Source of the DNA: an uncultured Eggerthella sp.
Lineage (GTDB): Bacteria; Actinomycetota; Coriobacteriia; Coriobacteriales; Eggerthellaceae
Assembly: GCA_900542525.1 (NCBI GenBank)
Contig: UQNZ01000004.1
Coordinates: forward strand, 62,001-126,000
DNA: 64,000 nucleotides
Direction of reading: 5' to 3'
The translations under genes and the position numbers were made by a program. The notes beneath the pieces were generated by a model that was not told where the DNA came from, searched no databases, and saw only the letters and a program-made list of their open reading frames with translations. The stretch's first letter is position 1; each line of letters opens with the position of its first letter. This document shows, piece after piece, positions 59,063-64,000 of this stretch.

Positions 59063-61207
59063 ATGTCAACCGGATCGGACAGCCAAACGCTAACCGTAAC
59101 AACGAGCGAGCAAGACTACTCCCCCGCCAATGTCTCTGATATTTACGGGACCATGGTCTTCGACGAGCGCGTGATGAAAGAGCGCCTGCCCAAGACCACC
59201 TACAAGGAACTGATGCGCACCATCAACGATGGCGAGCCGCTCAACTTGGAAGTTGCCAACGTGGTGGCACACGCTATGAAGGAATGGGCCATCGAACACG
59301 GTGCGACCCACTTCACGCACTGGTTCCAGCCACTCTCTGGAGTAACGAGCGAGAAGCATGATTCCTTCATCCATCCGCAACCCGATGGCAGCGTGATCAT
59401 GACCTTCTCAGGCAAAGAGCTCATCCAGGGTGAGCCCGATGCCTCAAGTTTCCCGAACGGCGGCCTTCGCGCCACCTTCGAAGCGCGCGGCTATACCGCA
59501 TGGGACCCCACCAGCCACGCCTTCATCAAGGACGAAGTGCTCTGCATCCCCACTGCGTTCTGCTCCTACACCGGCGAAGCGCTCGACAAGAAAACGCCGC
59601 TGTTGCGTTCGATGGGCGCTATCGAAGAGCAGGCCAAGCGCGTACTGGCCGTCTTCGACGAACACCCACACCGCGTCACCACCACGGTTGGCGCCGAGCA
59701 GGAATTCTTCCTCATCCCGAAAGAGGAATACGAGCGTCGCGAAGACCTGGTCCTTACCGGGCGTACACTCTTCGGCCATTCCCCCTGCAAGGGTCAAGAG
59801 CTTGAAGAGCACTATTTCGGCTCCATCCGCCCGACCGTGAACAAATTCCTGAAAGCTCTCGACGATAAGCTGTGGGAACTAGGCATCCCTGTGCGCACGA
59901 AGCACAACGAAGTTGCGCCCGCACAGCACGAGATCGCACCCATCTTCTCGAATGCTAACCAGGCTATAGACCAGAACCTTCTCACCATGGAAGAGATGAC
60001 CATGCTGGCCAGCCGTTTCGGCTTGGTATGCCTGCTCCACGAAAAGCCCTTCGAAGGCGTGAATGGATCGGGCAAGCATAACAACTGGGCGATCTCAGCA
60101 GATGAGAAGAACCTGCTCGACCCGGGCGAGACGCCATCGGATAACCTGCGTTTCCTCGTCTTCCTCACTGCCATTATCGAAGCAGTGGATGATTATCAGG
60201 AACTGCTGCGCATGTCGGTAGCCACCGCAGGAAACGATCACCGCCTTGGTGCGAACGAAGCGCCGCCGGCCATCATCTCGATCTTCCTGGGCGATGAGCT
60301 CGGTGCGATCGTAGAGGCCATCATCGAAGGCAAGGAGTATATCGGCCACGGAGAGACCAAGATCGATCTGGGCGTTCAATCGCTGCCGCTCTTCGCGAAG
60401 GATAATACCGACCGCAACCGCACGAGCCCCTTTGCCTTCACCGGCAACAAGTTCGAGTTCCGCATGCCTGGTTCACACAATAACCTGGCAGATTGCAACA
60501 TGATCCTGAACACCGCGGTGGCAAAGAGCCTGAAGAACTTCGCCGATGCCGTTGAAGGAGCGAACGACCCGAAAGCTGCTGCTGCCGAATACATCAAGCA
60601 GACGCTCACCGATCACCAGCGCATCATCTTCAATGGCAACGGATATGCCGATGAATGGGAAGTGGAGGCCGCAAAGCGCGGACTTGCGAACAATCGCAAC
60701 ACCGCTGAAGCGCTGCCTGCCTACGTTGCCGATAAGTCAATCGCACTCTTCGGCGAGATGGGTGTGCTTTCTGAAAGCGAGATCGAAAGCCGCTATGAAT
60801 GCAAGCTTGAGCGCTACTGTAAACTGATCAACATCGAAGCGCGTGTGATGCGCCGCATGACCCGCCGCACGTTCCTGCCTGCCATCAACGGGTATGCCTC
60901 GGAAGTTGCCGCGAGCATCGAGCGCTACAAGACCGTATCACCTGGTGCGAAGGTGGGCGCGCAGGAGAAGCTGCTCACGAACCTGCTCGACTCTATCGAG
61001 CAGATCGACACGCTCGTGTGCGCACTCGACGACGCTGGCAAGCAAGCACTCGATATCGAGAACTTGCAAGAACGTGCCGATTTCTACGCCCACACCCTCA
61101 TCCCGATCATGGATGATCTGCGCAGCGTAGTCGATTACACGGAGACCATCACCGATCGCGCGTATTGGCCAGTGCCGAGTTACAACAATATGTTGTTCTA
61201 CGTCTAG
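59063..61207 (+). CDS. glnN: Glutamine synthetase, type III
   Basis: A 714-residue enzyme, the large GlnN (GSIII) form. It begins near YGTMVFDERVM and has the GSIII signatures THWFQPLSG, FPNGGLRATFEARGY, EQEFFLI, NGSGKHNNW and FRMPGSHNN. It condenses glutamate and ammonium with ATP. Type III enzymes are found in Bacteroides, cyanobacteria and some Gram-positives; they lack the adenylylation tyrosine loop of GlnA. GAAGGAG precedes the ATG. It follows gltBD and is followed by a strong terminator, and together they form a GS-GOGAT cluster. Confidence 0.97.
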   Translation: MSTGSDSQTLTVTTSEQDYSPANVSDIYGTMVFDERVMKERLPKTTYKELMRTINDGEPLNLEVANVVAHAMKEWAIEHGATHFTHWFQPLSGVTSEKHDSFIHPQPDGSVIMTFSGKELIQGEPDASSFPNGGLRATFEARGYTAWDPTSHAFIKDEVLCIPTAFCSYTGEALDKKTPLLRSMGAIEEQAKRVLAVFDEHPHRVTTTVGAEQEFFLIPKEEYERREDLVLTGRTLFGHSPCKGQELEEHYFGSIRPTVNKFLKALDDKLWELGIPVRTKHNEVAPAQHEIAPIFSNANQAIDQNLLTMEEMTMLASRFGLVCLLHEKPFEGVNGSGKHNNWAISADEKNLLDPGETPSDNLRFLVFLTAIIEAVDDYQELLRMSVATAGNDHRLGANEAPPAIISIFLGDELGAIVEAIIEGKEYIGHGETKIDLGVQSLPLFAKDNTDRNRTSPFAFTGNKFEFRMPGSHNNLADCNMILNTAVAKSLKNFADAVEGANDPKAAAAEYIKQTLTDHQRIIFNGNGYADEWEVEAAKRGLANNRNTAEALPAYVADKSIALFGEMGVLSESEIESRYECKLERYCKLINIEARVMRRMTRRTFLPAINGYASEVAASIERYKTVSPGAKVGAQEKLLTNLLDSIEQIDTLVCALDDAGKQALDIENLQERADFYAHTLIPIMDDLRSVVDYTETITDRAYWPVPSYNNMLFYV

Positions 61208-61250
61208 GCTTTTACGATAGAGGCAAGCGTGCGCGTTTGTCCGAAGAAAC

Positions 61251-61292
61251 GGAAAGAGAAGCGCAGACCTCCCTTCTCTTTCCACCTTTTTT
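61251..61292 (+). terminator. Intrinsic terminator after glnN
   Basis: GGAAAGAGAAG (61251-61261) and CTTCTCTTTCC (61273-61283) form a perfect 11-bp stem with an 11-base loop, followed by ACC and six T (61287-61292). It ends the glnN transcript, 44 bases after the stop codon. Confidence 0.85.
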
Positions 61293-61393
61293 GGGTGTAG
61301 GGTGAATTTCGGTTGCACGCAGTAAAAATCACTGCATAAGCAAACCGCCACGAACACCTCAAGACCAGCAAGCACGACATTAAGGGAGATTCT

Positions 61394-63082
61394 GTGAATC
61401 AAACGAGTGCGGTGCCCGTCACAATGCCTTTAGGCGCGACGCAGGTGCCGAACAAAGCAAGTGAGCATATCTTGAGCAAGACCTCGAAAGCGAGTGCGCA
61501 ACCAGCCCTTTTGGCGCTGGAAAACGGCAGTTGCTATCGAGGTTTTTCCTGTGGGGCTCCTGGCGAAGTGAGCGGCGAACTCTGCTTCAATACGGGGCTG
61601 GTGGGTTATTTGGAAGTGATCACCGATCCTTCCTATGCTGGTCAGATCGTGACCATGACCTACCCGCAAATCGGCAACTACGGCGTAAACGAAGACGATA
61701 TGCAAGCAGATAAGATCGCCCTGCGCGGGTTGGTGGTGCGTGATATGTGCATGCACCCTTCTAATTGGCGCAGCGCCGAATCGCTGCCCGAGTTTTTGAA
61801 ACAGCACGGCGTGGTTGCCATCGAAGGTATCGATACACGCGCGCTCGTGCGCCATTTGCGTGAGGCAGGCGCGATGCGGGCGGTGCTCTCCACAGAAGAC
61901 ATCGACGAAGCAAGCCTGGTCGCCAAAGCGCGCGGGGCAATCTCGCTCACGGAGGTGAACTTCGTCGAACAGGTTTCGCGAGATGCCGTGGAGTCTTATT
62001 CCTATACCAACATTCACTCGTTCGCGAAAACGGGCGCTGCTGAAGCGCGCTATTCCGTTGTCGCCTACGATTGCGGTGTAAAGAGCTCGATCCTCGACGG
62101 CCTTGTTGAAGCGGGTTGTGCTGTTACGGTCGTGCCGTGGGATACTTCCGCTAAAGAAGTGCTCGCGCTTGAGCCAGATGGCGTGTTCTTGAGCAATGGC
62201 CCCGGGGACCCCGAAAAGGTGGAAGGTACGTTCGCCCAGGTGGAACAGCTGCTCGGAAAGATCCCGCTTTTCGGTATCTGCCTCGGACATCAGATGCTCG
62301 GCAAGGCTGCTGGCGCCGAAGTGGTGAAGCTCAAATACGGACATCGCGGCATCAATCAACCGGTCATGAACCTTATTACTAAGCGCGTTGAGATCACGGT
62401 GCAAAATCACGGCTTCAACCTCGTGTTCTCTTCGCTCGGTTCCCTTGAAGGAGACGCGAACACTGCCAAAAAGGCAGCGCACATTTCTAAGATGAGCGCT
62501 TCCGGCGAAGACCTGCGCCCCTGGACGCACGCTGCAAAGCCACCCGTTGTCCAAAACGAACGGTTCGGCCGCATCCAGCTCACTCATGTGAATTTGAACG
62601 ACGGCACCATCGAAGGCATGCGCTTTCTGGATGTTCCCGCCTTCAGCGTGCAATACCACCCTGAAGCAGCACCCGGTTCGACCGACTCGCAGTATCTCTT
62701 CACTGCCTTCACCCGCTTGATGGACGAGTGGAAGAATGGCATGGCGAACGAGGCCCAAAGCGGCACAGAGAGCGAGGACTACCTCGCCATCGATATTGCG
62801 AAAGACCGCCTAGCAGGGTGGAATTTTGGTTCAAGCGATAAAGAATCCCCGGCTTTCTGTGGGGAGTCAGATCGGCTTGAAGGTTCTTCGGCTGAGGAGC
62901 TAAGCGGCCTTCGCGCCGCGTGCGAGCAGCCGGAGGTTCTGAATGCCGAGATGGCCTCCACAGGAAGCCGCAAGGCTGAGGAGGTAAGCGGCCTTGATGC
63001 CGCGTGCGAGCAGCCGGAGGTTCTGAATGCCGAGATGGCCTCCACAGGAAACTGCAAGGCTGAGGAGGTTCACCATGCCTAA
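61394..63082 (+). CDS. carA: Carbamoyl phosphate synthase, small subunit, with extended tail
   Basis: A 562-residue protein; CarA is normally about 360-390. It hydrolyses glutamine and passes ammonia to CarB for pyrimidine and arginine synthesis. The glutaminase triad is C296 (FGICLGHQ), H422 and E424 (YHPEAAPG). Extra parts are an N-terminal 36 residues, a 39-residue insertion (350-388) and a 115-residue tail (448-562). The tail holds two near-identical 28-residue repeats (EQPEVLNAEMASTG core). The GTG start has AAGGGAG 6 bases upstream. It overlaps carB by 8 bp. The tail is the odd part; the catalytic core is complete. Confidence 0.93.
   Translation: MNQTSAVPVTMPLGATQVPNKASEHILSKTSKASAQPALLALENGSCYRGFSCGAPGEVSGELCFNTGLVGYLEVITDPSYAGQIVTMTYPQIGNYGVNEDDMQADKIALRGLVVRDMCMHPSNWRSAESLPEFLKQHGVVAIEGIDTRALVRHLREAGAMRAVLSTEDIDEASLVAKARGAISLTEVNFVEQVSRDAVESYSYTNIHSFAKTGAAEARYSVVAYDCGVKSSILDGLVEAGCAVTVVPWDTSAKEVLALEPDGVFLSNGPGDPEKVEGTFAQVEQLLGKIPLFGICLGHQMLGKAAGAEVVKLKYGHRGINQPVMNLITKRVEITVQNHGFNLVFSSLGSLEGDANTAKKAAHISKMSASGEDLRPWTHAAKPPVVQNERFGRIQLTHVNLNDGTIEGMRFLDVPAFSVQYHPEAAPGSTDSQYLFTAFTRLMDEWKNGMANEAQSGTESEDYLAIDIAKDRLAGWNFGSSDKESPAFCGESDRLEGSSAEELSGLRAACEQPEVLNAEMASTGSRKAEEVSGLDAACEQPEVLNAEMASTGNCKAEEVHHA
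62890..63069 (+). repeat. 84-bp tandem repeat at the carA/carB junction
   Basis: Two units (62890-62973 and 62974-63057) differ at six positions by my count, and a third begins (63058-63069, GGCTGAGGAGGT) before it runs into carB. The period is a multiple of three, so the carA frame stays open. Each unit also contains GGAGG-6 bases-ATG (ATG at 62943 and 63027) in the carB frame. The first ATG frame stops after 14 codons; the second is in frame with carB and would add 16 residues. Confidence 0.85.
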
Positions 63083-64000
63083 ACGCACCGACATCCACAC
63101 CATCCTCGTAATCGGCTCAGGCCCGATCGTCATCGGCCAAGCTTGCGAATTCGACTATTCCGGCGCGCAGGCATGCAAAGTGCTCAAGGAAGAGGGCTAC
63201 CGCGTAGTGCTCGTGAACAGCAACCCTGCCACCATCATGACGGACCCCGATCTGGTCGACCGCACGTATGTTGAGCCTATCACCTGCGAATTCATCGAGA
63301 AGATCATCGAACGTGAAAAACCCGATGCACTGCTTGCGACCCTTGGCGGTCAGACAGCGCTCAATGCTGCAGTGGAACTGGCCGAATCAGAGATACTCGA
63401 ACGTAACGGTGTCGAACTGATCGGCTGCGATCTTGCCGCTATCCAGAAAGGCGAAAATCGTAAGCTCTTCAATGAAGCTATGGCCGAGATCGGTGTGGAA
63501 ACCGCGCGCGGCGATTACGCCTACTCGGTCGATCAGGCGCTCGAGATCGCATCTTCGATCGGTTACCCCGTTATCCTGCGCCCCTCGTTCACCTTAGGCG
63601 GTGCAGGCGGTGGCGCAGCAACGAACCCCGAAGAGCTAGCGCGCATCGTTTCACAAGGGCTTGAACTCTCTCCCATCGGCGAAGTTCTCGTTGAAGAGAG
63701 CATCATGGGCTGGAAAGAGTACGAGATGGAAGTCATGCGCGATGACGCAGGTAACGGCATCATCGTCTGCTCGATCGAGAATCTTGATCCCATGGGTGTG
63801 CACACCGGCGATTCTATCACGGTCGCCCCAGCTCAGACACTTTCGGATATCGAATACCAGCGCATGCGCGTGGCATCGCTTGCCATCCTCGAGAAGATCG
63901 GCGTAGAGACCGGTGGCTCGAACGTGCAGTTCGCCATCAACCCCGAAAACGGCCGCATGATCGTGATCGAGATGAACCCCCGCGTATCGCGTTCTTCGGC
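63075..64000 (+). CDS. carB: Carbamoyl phosphate synthase, large subunit (partial)
   Basis: The first 308 codons of carB; the rest lies beyond the window. It opens with MPKRTDIHTILVIGSGP and has IGQACEFDYSG, NSNPATIMTD, GGQTALN, RPSFTLGGAGGG and MNPRVSRSS, diagnostic of the N-terminal carboxyphosphate domain. Together with CarA it makes carbamoyl phosphate. GAGGAGG lies 6 bases before the ATG at 63075 and is part of the third repeat unit. An upstream in-frame ATG at 63027 has an equally good ribosome site. It overlaps carA by 8 bp. Confidence 0.96.
   Translation, partial: MPKRTDIHTILVIGSGPIVIGQACEFDYSGAQACKVLKEEGYRVVLVNSNPATIMTDPDLVDRTYVEPITCEFIEKIIEREKPDALLATLGGQTALNAAVELAESEILERNGVELIGCDLAAIQKGENRKLFNEAMAEIGVETARGDYAYSVDQALEIASSIGYPVILRPSFTLGGAGGGAATNPEELARIVSQGLELSPIGEVLVEESIMGWKEYEMEVMRDDAGNGIIVCSIENLDPMGVHTGDSITVAPAQTLSDIEYQRMRVASLAILEKIGVETGGSNVQFAINPENGRMIVIEMNPRVSRSS

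Noticed and set aside
61300..61393. Possible arginine repressor box or pyrimidine attenuator before carA
   Set aside because: AT-rich patches exist but I cannot match a convincing ARG box or PyrR-type hairpin set.
61430..62758. 442-codon minus-strand frame opposite carA
   Set aside because: carA has complete family motifs; the opposite frame has none and no ribosome site.

Overview
The window looks like a chromosome segment from an anaerobic or facultative member of the Coriobacteriia (Actinomycetota). This is an inference from gene content, not from a marker gene. The clues are a respiratory nitrate reductase next to a formate dehydrogenase, an aldo/keto reductase with two ferredoxin clusters, DUF2148 and DUF6320 proteins, a LuxR regulator with a membrane-embedded N-terminus, several hybrid histidine kinases, a sortase-type surface protein, type III glutamine synthetase and a Gram-positive type SOS box. 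No rRNA, tRNA, CRISPR array, insertion sequence or prophage was recognised.

Layout. 1-6.2 kb is respiration: the end of narH, narI, then a formate dehydrogenase (alpha, beta, NrfD-like membrane subunit). 6.3-10 kb holds small redox and accessory genes: DUF2148, GyrI-like, a ferredoxin-linked aldo/keto reductase, and a HIRAN protein paired with an unknown protein. 10.1-14.4 kb holds an ABC-F protein with a structured leader, an alpha/beta hydrolase and a membrane-anchored EEP phosphohydrolase. 14.6-15.4 kb is a RelB-like/PIN toxin-antitoxin pair with a palindromic operator. 15.6-20.5 kb is a Bce-type peptide sensing and resistance module, including a 41-residue membrane peptide. 20.6-26.7 kb is a signalling block: a diguanylate cyclase and two hybrid kinases. 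aroD follows. 27.7-30.5 kb is a secreted metallo-beta-lactamase-fold protein with 17 wall-binding repeats. 30.8-33.8 kb is a hydrolase / acyltransferase / DUF6320 operon, then a flippase-like exporter and a HAD phosphatase. 36.3-42.1 kb is an ABC-2 exporter with two permeases, a divergent LuxR regulator and an MFS exporter. 42.3-46.4 kb has ackA, an aminotransferase and an SOS-controlled Y-family polymerase with its small partner. 46.5-52.6 kb has an LAKTG surface protein, an NSS symporter and a third hybrid kinase. 52.9-64 kb is nitrogen assimilation and carbamoyl phosphate: gltB, gltD, glnN, carA and the start of carB.

How the genes fit together. Formate oxidation can feed quinone-linked nitrate reduction. 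GltBD and GlnN make glutamate and glutamine, and glutamine is the nitrogen donor for CarAB. The Bce module, ABC-F protein and ABC-2/MFS exporters suggest regular exposure to antimicrobials. The surface proteins and hybrid kinases suggest life on a host or in a biofilm. The most unusual features are the ABC-F leader (hairpin around the ribosome binding site plus tiny leader frames), the low-complexity insertion inside the MBL domain, the 84-bp tandem repeat at the carA/carB junction, the coupled small membrane peptide of the Bce module, and the acyltransferase/DUF6320 operon.
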